In this document: positions 37,932 through 46,373 of the stretch, piece by piece | Numbering within the stretch: position 1 is the first letter of the stretch | Layout of the letters: each line of letters starts with the position of its first letter | Source of the DNA: Gemmatimonadota bacterium | GTDB taxonomy: Bacteria; Gemmatimonadota; Gemmatimonadetes; Gemmatimonadales; Gemmatimonadaceae | Direction: 5' to 3' | Assembly (NCBI GenBank): GCA_016712265.1 | Contig: JADJRJ010000028.1 | Coordinates: 434,001 to 498,000, forward strand | DNA: 64,000 nucleotides | Notes under the pieces: model-generated | What the model saw: the letters and a program-made list of their open reading frames with translations, nothing else | Told to the model about the DNA's origin: nothing | The model's database searches: none | Position numbers and translations under genes: made by a program

Positions 37932-38342
37932 TCAGGGTGCGGGCTGCTCCAGCTGCACCCGTTGCTTCATGTCGACGTACGCGGCGCGAATCAGAGCCAG
38001 CAGCGCGTCGCAGCCGCGGTCGTCATCGGGCCGCACCTTCACGTGACGCATGCGCTTGCCGGTGCCAACCAGCACGCGGTGCGGATCGGGCAGCTCGGCA
38101 CCCTGGAAGAAGCCGACATTCACATGGGCCCGAAAGACGTCGACGTAGGCGAAGGCCGCGTCCTCCACGCACGCCGTGGGGTGACCGTCGTGGAGGAGCT
38201 CCCGCACGTCGGGCCCGCACGCACGCAGGGCACCAAACCAGCGGGCGGCGATCGCACCGAGGTCATCCGGTCTGGCTTCAAGCCAGCGATCGATCTCCGG
38301 GTCGCGGTTGACCGCGGTCGGGAAACGGAAGAGGGCACTCAT
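37932..38342 (-). CDS. DUF1801 (YdhG-like) protein
   Basis: A 136-residue small soluble protein. ELLHDGHPTACVEDAAFAYVDVFRAHVNVGFFQGAEL and the C-terminal GKRMRHVKV fit DUF1801, an iron-chaperone/frataxin-like fold of unknown biochemical role. It stands between the SQR-like gene and the copper block, without overlap to either. Confidence 0.8.
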   Translation of the reverse strand: MSALFRFPTAVNRDPEIDRWLEARPDDLGAIAARWFGALRACGPDVRELLHDGHPTACVEDAAFAYVDVFRAHVNVGFFQGAELPDPHRVLVGTGKRMRHVKVRPDDDRGCDALLALIRAAYVDMKQRVQLEQPAP

Positions 38343-38426
38343 CTTCCCCGCAATCTGGCGGCGGCGCCGAGGGCGTCCACCCCTGGCTCCGCGGGCAGTC
38401 CATGTGCGGGACTGCCCGGCGGGTCC

Positions 38427-39008
38427 TCAGGAGTTGGGTGTGGCTCCGGTCAATACGGCTTGCACCCCGGCGGTGACCTCGTCCACCGTGGCCTCATACG
38501 GAAAGGTCTGTCGCAGCCGTCCCTCCTGGTCCAGCAGGTAGAGCGTGGTCGAATGCGAGACGGAGTACTTCGCCGCGGATTGGGGCGTCGGGACAATCTC
38601 GTACGTCGCCCCGAACTGCTTCGCCACCGCATCCACCTCGGCCCGCGTCCCGGTCAGCCCCACGGCGTCGAGCGTGAAGAGCGAGAGGTCGGCCTTGAGC
38701 ACCTCGGGAGTGTCGCGCTCGGGATCGACCGTGATGTAGAGCGTGCGCACGCCGCCGGCCTTGTCGCCCAGCCGCCGCGTCACCGTGGCAAGCTTCGACA
38801 GGGTCGTCGGGCAAACGTCGGGACACATCGTGTACCCAAAGAAGACCAGCAGAGCCTTACCGCGCTGCGATTGCAACGTGAAGGGCGCCCCGTTGTGGTC
38901 CGTGAGGGCGAAGTCCATGCCTGGGGACTCCGTGCGCGCACATCCCGCGGCCCCGGTGACCAGGACTGCGAGCGTCGCCGCCCGCAGGATCGCAGGTCGC
39001 GACCTCAC
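38427..39008 (-). CDS. SCO family copper chaperone lipoprotein
   Basis: A 193-residue lipoprotein (VTGAAGCARTE) with thioredoxin fold. Copper site CPDVCP (CxxxC) in FFGYTMCPDVCPTTL and the distal His in SVSHSTTLYLLD are present. SCO proteins metallate the CuA site of cytochrome oxidase. Its GTG overlaps the stop of the upstream PCuAC gene (GTGA), making a coupled unit. Confidence 0.94.
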   Translation of the reverse strand: MRSRPAILRAATLAVLVTGAAGCARTESPGMDFALTDHNGAPFTLQSQRGKALLVFFGYTMCPDVCPTTLSKLATVTRRLGDKAGGVRTLYITVDPERDTPEVLKADLSLFTLDAVGLTGTRAEVDAVAKQFGATYEIVPTPQSAAKYSVSHSTTLYLLDQEGRLRQTFPYEATVDEVTAGVQAVLTGATPNS

Positions 39009-39466
39009 GGCATCCTCATGGCGCGCACCGGGGCGACGAGTCGCACTTCGCTTCCGTCATCGAGGGTCAACGTGGCGCGGACCGTATCGCCGACGGCGAG
39101 CGGCTTCTTGAGGCCGAACAGCATGAGGTGAAAGCCGCCGGGCCGCAGGTCGACTTCACCGTTGGCCGGTACGACGATCGCTGGCACCGGGGACATGCGC
39201 ATCATCCCGTTGTCGCGCTTCATCTCGTGCAGCTCAAGGGTATCCCCCACATCGGCCTTGCCGCTCAATACCCGGCGTTCGGTGGGACCCGCATTCTTGA
39301 GGAGGACGAACATACCCGTGGTGGCGCGGCCCGCGGGGACTTCGCGCACCCAGGGGTCGCTGGCAGTGACGGTGGTCGTCTGGGCCGCGAGCGGGGCGGC
39401 GGCGAGGGCCATAATGAAAGCTGCAGCGATGCCGGGCAGCGCACGGCGTGAGCGGAGGGAGGTCAT
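39005..39466 (-). CDS. PCu(A)C copper chaperone
   Basis: A 153-residue periplasmic protein (signal to AAPLAAQ). The copper motif is intact: HEM in LELHEMKRD, methionines in GMMRMSP, and HLM in GGFHLMLFGL, i.e. H-x-M ... M ... H-x-M. It hands Cu(I) to CuA/SCO. Start ATG overlaps the stop of the upstream fusion gene, and its stop overlaps the SCO start. Confidence 0.95.
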   Translation of the reverse strand: MTSLRSRRALPGIAAAFIMALAAAPLAAQTTTVTASDPWVREVPAGRATTGMFVLLKNAGPTERRVLSGKADVGDTLELHEMKRDNGMMRMSPVPAIVVPANGEVDLRPGGFHLMLFGLKKPLAVGDTVRATLTLDDGSEVRLVAPVRAMRMP

Positions 39467-40275
39467 GGACGTGGTGGGGTGGGTGCGGTGTGGAGTGAGG
39501 TGACGAAACGCGCGAGCGAGCGACGCTCGCGATCCAGCAGGTGACCGTACAGCGGCATCGCGCCGCCATTGGGGATCCCCGTCGCCAGCGTCTGCGCGAT
39601 GGCCTCCTCGGTGATCCCGTTCTTGAAGGACGCCGCGTCGCGGAAGTCGCGCGGCGGCGGGTTGAGCGTCCGGGCGAGCGGGCCGTCGCCATGGCCGGCG
39701 GGGCCGTGGCATCCCGCGCAGCCATCCGACGCGAACAGGGCGCGCCCCTCGTCGAGCGATGGCTCCGTGACGGCGCCCGCCGTGCTCTCGGGCCGCGGGG
39801 CCAGCAGTGTGTCCAGGTCGGCGAATGGTACGACGCGCGCCATCGTCGTGGCCGGGCCGGCACCGGCGAACCGCAGCGTTATCCGGAGGGAGTCGCCCGG
39901 AACCAGGGAACGCGCCACGCCGTCCAACACGATGGAGTATCCGCCAGGGGCGAACCGCAGCGAGGCGCGGGCGGCGATCGGGATGGCGTCAACCGGCGAA
40001 AGCAGGGCGGTGTCCCCGAGCGCGGCGTCGGTCCGTCCGAGGCGATGTGCCGTGGCGGTGCGGATGCCGGCGGTGGCCGCACCCTCGACCGACGCACCAG
40101 TGATCGAGACGGCGCGGGCCCCCTGATTGCGGACGGTGAGGTATACCATGGGCTGGACCCCCGGTACCGCCGCAATCGCCGCTCGCTCCAGCTGGATGGC
40201 CGTCGTGCTCCCACCGCAGGCGACGGCGAGCCACATCGCGCTCAGCGATGCCACAACGCGCCGCCTGCGCCCCAT
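39463..40275 (-). CDS. PCuAC-like domain fused to cytochrome c
   Basis: About 270 residues (ATG 40275; 40323 is an alternative). Lipobox AVACGGS, a PCuAC-like domain (about 30-155), then a class I cytochrome c with CAGCH haem site. The copper ligands of the first domain are largely missing: the AHRL His remains, but the methionines and the GGFHLM-like second His are replaced (GGYSIVL). It probably works as an electron carrier with a binding module that no longer binds copper. Coupled to the intact PCuAC downstream (ATGA). Confidence 0.87.
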   Translation of the reverse strand: MGRRRRVVASLSAMWLAVACGGSTTAIQLERAAIAAVPGVQPMVYLTVRNQGARAVSITGASVEGAATAGIRTATAHRLGRTDAALGDTALLSPVDAIPIAARASLRFAPGGYSIVLDGVARSLVPGDSLRITLRFAGAGPATTMARVVPFADLDTLLAPRPESTAGAVTEPSLDEGRALFASDGCAGCHGPAGHGDGPLARTLNPPPRDFRDAASFKNGITEEAIAQTLATGIPNGGAMPLYGHLLDRERRSLARFVTSLHTAPTPPRP

Positions 40276-40403
40276 AGCGCACGCGGACGCACGAAACGCC
40301 CCGGATCCTCCTGAGATCGACATCCTCGCTGCCCCTGGTTGGTGCCGGGCATGTAAGAGATGCCGGCACGCCGTGCGTCAGTCCGTGGTTGGACTGCGCG
40401 GGG

Positions 40404-40778
40404 TCAGGCGGGGGGACCTTGGGCGAAGGGCAGGAGGTGCGGCCGGGTGACGGCGTGGGCCACGACCGCCCGTTGGGTCATCACCGGCACTCGCGCGGGC
40501 GACGGTTGCTGGGGCGGCACGGGCGCGACGAGCGCGTCGGTGGTCGGCGCATTGCCGCACCAGTTCGCGCAGTCGCAGGGATCGAGTGGTGCCCCGCTAT
40601 CCGCCGGGACTCCGTGCCCTGCGTGCTCCTGGTGCTGACCGACAGGCGCCGTGCGGTCTGCTTTCGCCGCATGTCCCATCGGGCAAGTGGTCGCACTCGG
40701 CGCGACAGCGGCGACCAGGGTCAGCCAGAGGCTGCTGATCGTCGCGAACCACCGGAAGTGCCGCGAGCGCCGGAGCAT
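40404..40778 (-). CDS. Small Cys/His-rich secreted protein
   Basis: A 124-residue exported protein (SLWLTLVAAVAPSATTC) rich in His and Cys (TCPMGH, QHQEHAGHG, CDCANWCGN). The layout is similar to DUF2946-like proteins found near copper genes, so metal binding is plausible. It heads the minus-strand copper block, 80 bp upstream of the fusion protein. Confidence 0.65.
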   Translation of the reverse strand: MLRRSRHFRWFATISSLWLTLVAAVAPSATTCPMGHAAKADRTAPVGQHQEHAGHGVPADSGAPLDPCDCANWCGNAPTTDALVAPVPPQQPSPARVPVMTQRAVVAHAVTRPHLLPFAQGPPA

Positions 40779-40950
40779 GGCTCAAGCTAATTCGCGGGCC
40801 GTGGCGCGGGTGTCGGGCGTCCGCCCCCCCTCCCCCCCGCCGCGTGGATCGCGGCCGGAGACCACGACGGCGGTGTGGGCGGCGCAGGAGGATCCCCCTG
40901 CGGGGAGGTGGCTCATCGCGTGTGCAGCCTCTGTCGGGGCCGCCGGTCCG

Positions 40951-41697
40951 CTAGCCGGCAGAATCCGTCGGGAGTCTCCACTCCGGCGGAGCGGGCAGGC
41001 GGTATCCCTCCATCAGCCATCCGCCATCCTCGGCCAGGACGTACTCCGCAAGAGTGATGACTTGAGCGGGCTCTCCACGCTCGAGCAACGCGTTGAAGGA
41101 CGCCGAGAATGTTTCCGAGAACACGGCATCAATCTTTCGAAGTTGGCGCGGGATGGTCTTGCCCTTGGCGGACCACGCGCCACGCCTTCTCAGGAAGTGA
41201 TTCGACAACGCCGCGTGCAGCGCTGCGGCCGTTGCGACTTGCTCAGCCCGTGAACGTGGTTCGCGCAAATCGTCAACCAGCCCAGTGATCGCATACCGTG
41301 AACTGTCGATGTCCGCGCGTGTCCATGCCGGCGGACCTTCAGCTATAAGGGCAGTCGCGGCCGCCTTGAGCGCGCGCGACAACGCGCTGGATCGCGGAAT
41401 CTCGATGCCCTCGCTCACCATCGCGGGAAGTGATGGGATGCCCGATGGTCTATCGACCTTGTGGAAGAAGTACGCCAGCGTTTGCGGGTCATGGACGAAT
41501 GCCTCGACCGGCCAGCCACCGAAGCGGTACGACTCCCGATACGCCTGTGGCAAGGTCCTGAAGACAACGACGAGGTCAAGGTCGGATGTGGACGTTCCTT
41601 CGCCGCGAACCAGCGACCCGGCAAGGAAAACGACTTCCGCATCCGCGTACCGCTCGCTGTGGACGGCCTTTGCCGCGGCGATCAGGTCGTCACGCAC
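40951..41697 (-). CDS. Nucleotidyltransferase-domain protein
   Basis: A 248-residue protein with the nucleotidyltransferase motif FLAGSLVRGEGTSTSDLDLVVVF (GS...DxD). The C-terminal alpha-helical half (DLREPRSRAEQVATAA) resembles aminoglycoside-nucleotidyltransferase helpers or the MNT/HEPN antitoxin side. GTG start at 41697 is immediately adjacent to a CCCTAAC/GTTAGCC mini-site, so this may be the left-most cassette of the array; no attC is visible at its 3' end. Confidence 0.75.
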   Translation of the reverse strand: MRDDLIAAAKAVHSERYADAEVVFLAGSLVRGEGTSTSDLDLVVVFRTLPQAYRESYRFGGWPVEAFVHDPQTLAYFFHKVDRPSGIPSLPAMVSEGIEIPRSSALSRALKAAATALIAEGPPAWTRADIDSSRYAITGLVDDLREPRSRAEQVATAAALHAALSNHFLRRRGAWSAKGKTIPRQLRKIDAVFSETFSASFNALLERGEPAQVITLAEYVLAEDGGWLMEGYRLPAPPEWRLPTDSAG

Positions 41698-41715
41698 CCT
41701 AACCTTCGGTTAGCC
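41698..41715. other. Minimal R-box pair (possible attC remnant)
   Basis: CCCTAAC followed after 4 bp by GTTAGCC, i.e. both integron core-type boxes with the internal palindrome missing. It abuts the nucleotidyltransferase start. It may be a collapsed attC or a chance short hairpin. Confidence 0.35.
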
Positions 41716-42026
41716 CCGTTTTCGACGGACAGCCCGCGCCTCTCGGGGCGCAGACGACTCGGTCGCTTCGTGGAAGCCATCGTGCGTCTCGGCTGGTGTG
41801 CGGATAAGTATCGCCATCTGTCGGTACACTGAGCAATGGGGAGCTGAGACGGCCTTGTATCTGGTACTTCAGGGAGTTTGGTCTGAACTGGGATCTGCGC
41901 TAGCTCGGTGCGGTCTGGGTGCTCGACACCGTACGTTAGCAGGGGCAGCGCAGAGTCCCGTCGCCCACGAGCTCGCACAGTTGCCCGAGGTGACACCTCG
42001 GATCCGCAAGATGGAGCCAGGACGGC

Positions 42027-42398
42027 CGCAGCGTGCCCGGCGTCGGACGGGTCGTGGCCACGACGCTCCTGGCCGAACTCCCGGAGCTCGGGCGCCTCTC
42101 GCGCAAGGAGATCGCGAAGCTCGTGGGGCTCGCCCCCATGGCCCGCGACTCCGGCACGTTCCGCGGGCGACGCTTTATCCGCGGCGGGCGCCCCGGCGTC
42201 CGCGCCGCGCTCTACATGGGCACCCTCGTCGCCACCCGATGCAATCCGACGATCCGCGCCTTCTATCACCAGTTGGTCCACCGGGGGAAGCCCAAGAAGC
42301 TCGCGCTCATCGCCTGCATGCGGAAGCTGCTGGTCACCCTGAACGCGATGGTCGCACGCCAGGTCCCTTGGGCGGAGCACTCGCTCATCGCCGCTTGA
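42027..42398 (+). pseudogene. IS110-family transposase, C-terminal remnant
   Basis: About 123 residues of the IS110 second domain (Transposase_20 type): PGVGRVVATTLLAEL, LVGLAPMARDSGTFRGRRF, RPGVRAALYMGTLVA, KLALIACMRKLLV. The N-terminal DEDD catalytic domain is not seen in the 300 bp upstream, so the element is truncated. Its end is 15 bp from the R-box of the first attC. Members of the IS1111 subgroup are known to target attC sites, which fits this position. Confidence 0.85.
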
Positions 42399-42412
42399 CT
42401 TTTCAGACAGTT

Positions 42413-42508
42413 GCTAACGTGTCAGGTTCAGCAGCAGCCGCGTATCGCACCAAGCGAGCGCAGCGAGCCGTCAATGTAGCGGCTGCCTGCTGCAACCTGC
42501 TGTTCGGC
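42413..42508 (-). repeat. attC 1
   Basis: 96 bp; cores TGCTAAC (left) and GTTCGGC (right). Inner arms AGGTTCAGCAGCAGCCGC and GCGGCTGCCTGCTGCAACC. Short type; differs from the GC-rich family, and the right core does not match the next site. Confidence 0.8.
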
Positions 42509-42510
42509 GG

Positions 42511-42858
42511 CTACCTTCCAAGGACCACATCGATACTCGCAAGAACCTGCTCCAGTCGTTTCGGCGACAACTTGCCGATACGGCTCATGAGGAAGGCCCG
42601 ATCCACGGTGACGAGCTGCGCGGCATTGGCGACGGAGTCCGTCGGGAGGCCGGTCACTTTGGCGGACAGGAGCGTGTTTCCGGGAGCCGCCTCCCACTTC
42701 AGATTGCTCGTGAGCGGGACGCACACGGCCGTAGCAAGGCGACTGCGATTGAGGGGATTCCCCTGGACAATGACGACGGGTCGGCGGAAGCCAGGGGCGG
42801 ACCCCGATGGGGCCGGCAACTCGGCCCACCAGATCTCCCCCTGCCCGATCTCTACCAT
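42511..42858 (-). CDS. mazF: MazF/PemK family toxin
   Basis: A 115-residue endoribonuclease-type toxin. GEIWWAELPAPSGSAPGFRRPVVIVQ, VPLTSNL and the C-terminal VDRAFL...GKLSPKRLEQVL are the typical MazF/PemK strands. The start lies 7 bp inside the antitoxin gene. The stop is 2 bp from the attC core, as expected of a cassette gene. Confidence 0.93.
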   Translation of the reverse strand: MVEIGQGEIWWAELPAPSGSAPGFRRPVVIVQGNPLNRSRLATAVCVPLTSNLKWEAAPGNTLLSAKVTGLPTDSVANAAQLVTVDRAFLMSRIGKLSPKRLEQVLASIDVVLGR

Positions 42859-43088
42859 TCCACCCGCTCCAGCACGGCGTGCGCGGCCGCACGGGTGAAC
42901 GGATCCCGCTCCTCACCCAGCGCGTCGACCACGCAATTCATGGCCTCGGTGACCTCGTCCGGGGCATGCCGGCTGAGGTATTCCGCGAGCGCCTCGGCAT
43001 AGAGCTGACTGCGGGTCTTCTGCGCCCGCCTCGCCTGGCGCTCCGCGGCCAGAAAGACGGCGTCAGGGAGAGAGATGGCGGTCTTCAT
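42852..43088 (-). CDS. MazE-like ribbon-helix-helix antitoxin
   Basis: A 78-residue antitoxin with an RHH N-terminus (KTAISLPDAVFLAAERQARR, SRSQLYAEALAEYL) that binds DNA, and an acidic tail to cover the toxin. First gene of the mazEF cassette. Overlaps the toxin by 7 bp. Confidence 0.9.
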   Translation of the reverse strand: MKTAISLPDAVFLAAERQARRAQKTRSQLYAEALAEYLSRHAPDEVTEAMNCVVDALGEERDPFTRAAAHAVLERVEW

Positions 43089-43181
43089 ACCGATAGTATA
43101 ACCACCCGTCCGATTCGGGCAAGCCCCGCATGGTCAACCAAGTCACGATGTCGTTGGATTACTCATCGTCGAGGAGAGACG

Positions 43182-43316
43182 GGCTAACGTCCATGGCTCA
43201 CATGCGGGCGCTCATATCAAGCCGTCCCGCCCGCCGCGAACCCCCGCCTTACGGTATCAGGCGGCGGGCGGGACGGCCAGCCCTCTGCGCCCGTCTTGTG
43301 CAGCCATCTGTTAGCC
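43182..43316 (-). repeat. attC 2
   Basis: 135 bp; cores GGCTAAC and GTTAGCC. Long GC stem: CCCGCCCGCCGCGA left and GGCGGCGGGCGGGAC right. Confidence 0.9.
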
Positions 43317-43356
43317 CGCCCCTTGCCAGTATGTCAGCTCTGACATATGTTCCGCC

Positions 43357-43704
43357 ATGGCCACCGCCGACAAACCCGTCGTCTGGCTCCACGGGGAGGT
43401 GAAGTCGCCGCCCTTCTCGCCCGCCGCCCGCGTTGAGGCGGGAACCCTGTTGCGCCGTCTGCAGCGGGGCGAGCGGCTCGGCATGCCGGCCTCCCGGCCC
43501 ATGAGTCGGATCGGTGCCCGCGTTCACGAGCTCCGCGTGGTGGATATCGACCGAACCTGGCGGCTGATCTACCGGGCCGATCCGGATGCCATCATCATCG
43601 CCGAGGTCCTTCCCAAGACGACCGCGCAGACGCCCGACGCGGTCATTCGGACATGTCAACGCCGGTTCAAGGCGTACGATGCGGCAGCTGCCGCCGAGGA
43701 GTGA
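43357..43704 (+). CDS. HigB/RelE-like toxin (Gp49 family)
   Basis: A 115-residue toxin of the phage-derived Gp49/HigB type: VVWLHGEVKSPPFS, HELRVVDIDRTWRLIYRA and VLPKTTAQTPD match the RelE-like fold. It precedes its antitoxin by 7 bp (toxin-first order as in higBA). This cassette is on the plus strand, opposite to the array, so it must use its own promoter. Confidence 0.88.
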   Translation: MATADKPVVWLHGEVKSPPFSPAARVEAGTLLRRLQRGERLGMPASRPMSRIGARVHELRVVDIDRTWRLIYRADPDAIIIAEVLPKTTAQTPDAVIRTCQRRFKAYDAAAAAEE

Positions 43705-43711
43705 CACTCAT

Positions 43712-44032
43712 ATGGATGCGAAGAAGCGGAAGCGTCTCGAGGCCGCCGGCTGGACGGTCGGTACGGCGGCCACGTTCCTCAACCTCTCCGACGCCGAGGC
43801 CACGCTCGTCGATATGCGGCTCGCCCTCAGCGCTTCGCTCCGCGCCCGGCGCACGAAGCACCGCATGACGCAAGCGACTTTGGCGAAGCGGCTCCGGTCC
43901 AGTCAGTCGCGCATCGCGAAGATGGAGGCGGGCGATCCGACCGTCTCGCTCGAGCTCTTGATTCGCGCGCTGCTCACGGTCGGGGCGTCGCGACGAGACG
44001 TCGCCTCTGCACTCGCCAAGCGCGTGGCTTAA
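43712..44032 (+). CDS. HigA-like XRE antitoxin
   Basis: A 106-residue antitoxin with a helix-turn-helix (KHRMTQATLAKRLRSSQSRIAKMEAG). The gene pair with the upstream toxin is complete, and both likely repress their own promoter. The stop is 26 bp from the following attC. Confidence 0.88.
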   Translation: MDAKKRKRLEAAGWTVGTAATFLNLSDAEATLVDMRLALSASLRARRTKHRMTQATLAKRLRSSQSRIAKMEAGDPTVSLELLIRALLTVGASRRDVASALAKRVA

Positions 44033-44058
44033 CCCAGCCAAGCTTCTCCTTCGCGACG

Positions 44059-44166
44059 GGCTAACGACCCGCGTTGAGTTGCGCTGCGTCCCATAACAGT
44101 GCCGCCATGGCGAAGCACATGGCGGCACTCCTTCACAGCAGCGGCAGCTCCAACGCGCTGTTAGGC
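44059..44166 (-). repeat. attC 3
   Basis: 108 bp; cores GGCTAAC and GTTAGGC. Inner arms GTGCCGCCATGG and ACATGGCGGCAC. Medium type. Confidence 0.85.
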
Positions 44167-44185
44167 GACAGCTTCGTCCGCAGTA

Positions 44186-45265
44186 TCATCTTCGGTGCCC
44201 GTAGCGTGCTCGGGGAGGTCTGTGCAAGGCGCTTGGTTCAGCCGCCTGGTTCCCTTCCGTCTCGTCTCTCGCCCAAGGCACCATGGCTCGCTCGTAACTC
44301 AGTTCGAAGAGATCGGTTTGGTGCACGAAGCTCTGACCCGCGAGTGTGCACGTAACCCGGAAACGTAGCACGCCCGCATCAAGGTATTGCTTGAGCGGAC
44401 CCGCAATTGTCGTGGACCACTCCCTCTCGTTGGAGGCGGCGGGCGCTCTTGCGACTTCGTGCCACGTCGACCCGGCAGGGACCAAAATTTCTAGTGCCTC
44501 GCTGCACGGACGGTTGGCTCGACTGCGCACTCGCACGACTGCGTTGCGCGACTGAGGGGTAATGTTCGAGAACTCCGGGCTCCACACTACGGAAGGGGGA
44601 GTCACGGCCCCGGTCCGTAACCTGTAGTAGTTGCCGTCGTCGGCTCGCAGGCTTGCGAGGTTCCCTCCGAGCGGCGTACCTGTAGCAATGGTCACGTTGG
44701 ATGGATACTCGATCACGTTTTGATATGGCACCGGAGTACGGAAGCTCGTCGATGGCATCTCGACTCCGGGTCTCCAGATCGACTCTTGGGGGCTAGAAGC
44801 AGTGCAGGTGATGACGCCGTACTGGGCCTCAAAGGTGAAGGGCACGATGACACGTCGCACGTTCCACTTGTAGAACTTGCCAAGTGTTAGTCCCGATGCG
44901 ATCACTTCAAGGAACACGGCCCCTGAGCCATTGCTGGTCGATTTCAGCGTGCTCGCGCGGTGCGTTGGACGCCACTGGAAGCGTCCAGGATGCTCCACAA
45001 GCTCGACCTCCAGCGCGTACTCCCACTTGCAGTCCTCAATGGCTGGAGAGTTGTACTGGATCAAGGCTCCAATCTTCACGACATCGGACGTCGCCGTGCC
45101 GAAGAAGCCGATCTCCGAATCATCGAGATTGCGTTGCTTCAGTCCTGTCGGTGGTTCGACGCTTCGTCTCGCACTATCTGCCGCACCCTGCGCGGCCGCC
45201 GTCGCGACTCCCATCCAGCAGAAGATCACGCCGATGCCGATACGGGCTGTCAGGTACGTCCTCAC
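44186..45265 (-). CDS. Secreted hypothetical cassette protein
   Basis: 359 residues with signal peptide (GIGVIFCWMGVATAAAQ). The body has beta-rich repeats and conserved-looking CKWEYALEVE, WNVRRVIVPF and FRVTCTLAGQSF; no family recognised. It fills one cassette and ends 20 bp from attC 3. Possibly an adhesion or binding domain by composition only. Confidence 0.7.
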   Translation of the reverse strand: MRTYLTARIGIGVIFCWMGVATAAAQGAADSARRSVEPPTGLKQRNLDDSEIGFFGTATSDVVKIGALIQYNSPAIEDCKWEYALEVELVEHPGRFQWRPTHRASTLKSTSNGSGAVFLEVIASGLTLGKFYKWNVRRVIVPFTFEAQYGVITCTASSPQESIWRPGVEMPSTSFRTPVPYQNVIEYPSNVTIATGTPLGGNLASLRADDGNYYRLRTGAVTPPSVVWSPEFSNITPQSRNAVVRVRSRANRPCSEALEILVPAGSTWHEVARAPAASNEREWSTTIAGPLKQYLDAGVLRFRVTCTLAGQSFVHQTDLFELSYERAMVPWARDETEGNQAAEPSALHRPPRARYGHRR

Positions 45266-45360
45266 GTATGCCTCTCCATCTGACGGTCTATTGTTGATCT
45301 CGCAACTAGTGTTCGCCCGGTACCGCGGCGCAGCATGATCGATGCGGCCAGCACAATGTC

Positions 45361-45493
45361 GCCTAACGTCCCGCGCTCACATGCGGGCCATCTGAACCAA
45401 TGCCGGCCCGCCCGGGCCGCCACCTCATGAGCCTACCGCGGCCCGGGCGGGACGGCTACCCCCTGGCCCGGCATGTGCTGCGCCATGTTAGGC
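45361..45493 (-). repeat. attC 4
   Basis: 133 bp; cores GCCTAAC and GTTAGGC. Representative of the main family: GCGCTCACATGCGGGCC, then arms GGCCCGCCCGGGCCGC and GCGGCCCGGGCGGGACGG. Confidence 0.93.
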
Positions 45494-45499
45494 CACGCC

Positions 45500-46183
45500 T
45501 CACACCGACAGCCGCCCCGCGATCTCGTCGAGGCCTCGGAGTCGCTCCGGATGGGTAACATGCCGCTCCCGCCGATCCAAGAGAAGCGGGACCATTCCAG
45601 CGCCTCGTGCTCCAATCACGTCGTCGTGCATGCTGTCGCCAATGTACCAGATGCCCTCGGCATCCAGGCCGAGGCGCTCAGCGGCGACTTGGAAGATCTC
45701 AGGTCGCGGCTTTGCGAATCCGGTTTCCCCTGAGGACACGACGACGTCGAAGAACTGGCGCAAGGCCGCCCGCTCCAGCGTCGCCTCGAGGGTCGGTGGC
45801 CAGTTCGATACAATCCCCAGGGGCAGGTCGATCCGTCGGAGTAGCGACAGCGCCGGCAACACATCTGCATAGACGCGCCAGCCAGTCGTGAGAAAGCGGG
45901 CTTCGAGTCGCTCTGCGGCGCCACTTGCATCACCCTCGAATCCCAGGTGAACCAGGGCGCGGCGGTAGTGCTCACTCCACGTCGCGGCGAGATCCTGCTC
46001 CGCAGCCCGACCGCCCGCTGCCCACCACTCCGCCACAACGGTCTCGACGGCGCCAGCGAAACGCACCGGGTCCACCGCTGCGGTCTCCTCACTGCCACGC
46101 AAGGCTACGAGCTGCGGGTTCTCGGCCTCAAGCAGAGTGCCGCCAACGTCGAAGATGATCGCTGAGGGCCGTCTACTCATCAT
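45500..46183 (-). CDS. HAD-superfamily hydrolase
   Basis: A 227-residue HAD protein: motif I FDVGGTLLE (Asp nucleophile followed by V-G-G, second Asp replaced by G), motif II SNWPPT, motif III lysine in FAKPRPEIF, motif IV WYIGDSMHDDV. The second catalytic Asp of DxDGT is replaced (DVGGT), as in several phosphatase-like HADs. Stop is 6 bp from attC 4. Confidence 0.9.
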   Translation of the reverse strand: MMSRRPSAIIFDVGGTLLEAENPQLVALRGSEETAAVDPVRFAGAVETVVAEWWAAGGRAAEQDLAATWSEHYRRALVHLGFEGDASGAAERLEARFLTTGWRVYADVLPALSLLRRIDLPLGIVSNWPPTLEATLERAALRQFFDVVVSSGETGFAKPRPEIFQVAAERLGLDAEGIWYIGDSMHDDVIGARGAGMVPLLLDRRERHVTHPERLRGLDEIAGRLSV

Positions 46184-46209
46184 GACTAGCGCTAGTCTCC
46201 CCGCAAGTG

Positions 46210-46343
46210 GCCTAACGTCCCGCGCTCACAAGCGGGCCCTCTAAACCAATGCCGGCCCGCCCGGGCCGCCTTCCCAAGATTCTACCGCGGCCCGGGCGGG
46301 ACGGCCACCGCCCTGGCCCGCCTTGTGCAGCGCCATGTTAGGC
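46210..46343 (-). repeat. attC 5
   Basis: 134 bp; cores GCCTAAC and GTTAGGC. Main GC-rich family, nearly the same as attC 4. Confidence 0.93.
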
Positions 46344-46373
46344 CGGCCGCGGCGTCACAGGCTCGACGGTCGC

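Noticed and set aside
37458..39131. 557-codon plus-strand ORF
   Set aside because: Antisense to the SQR-like, DUF1801 and SCO genes, which all have clear motifs.
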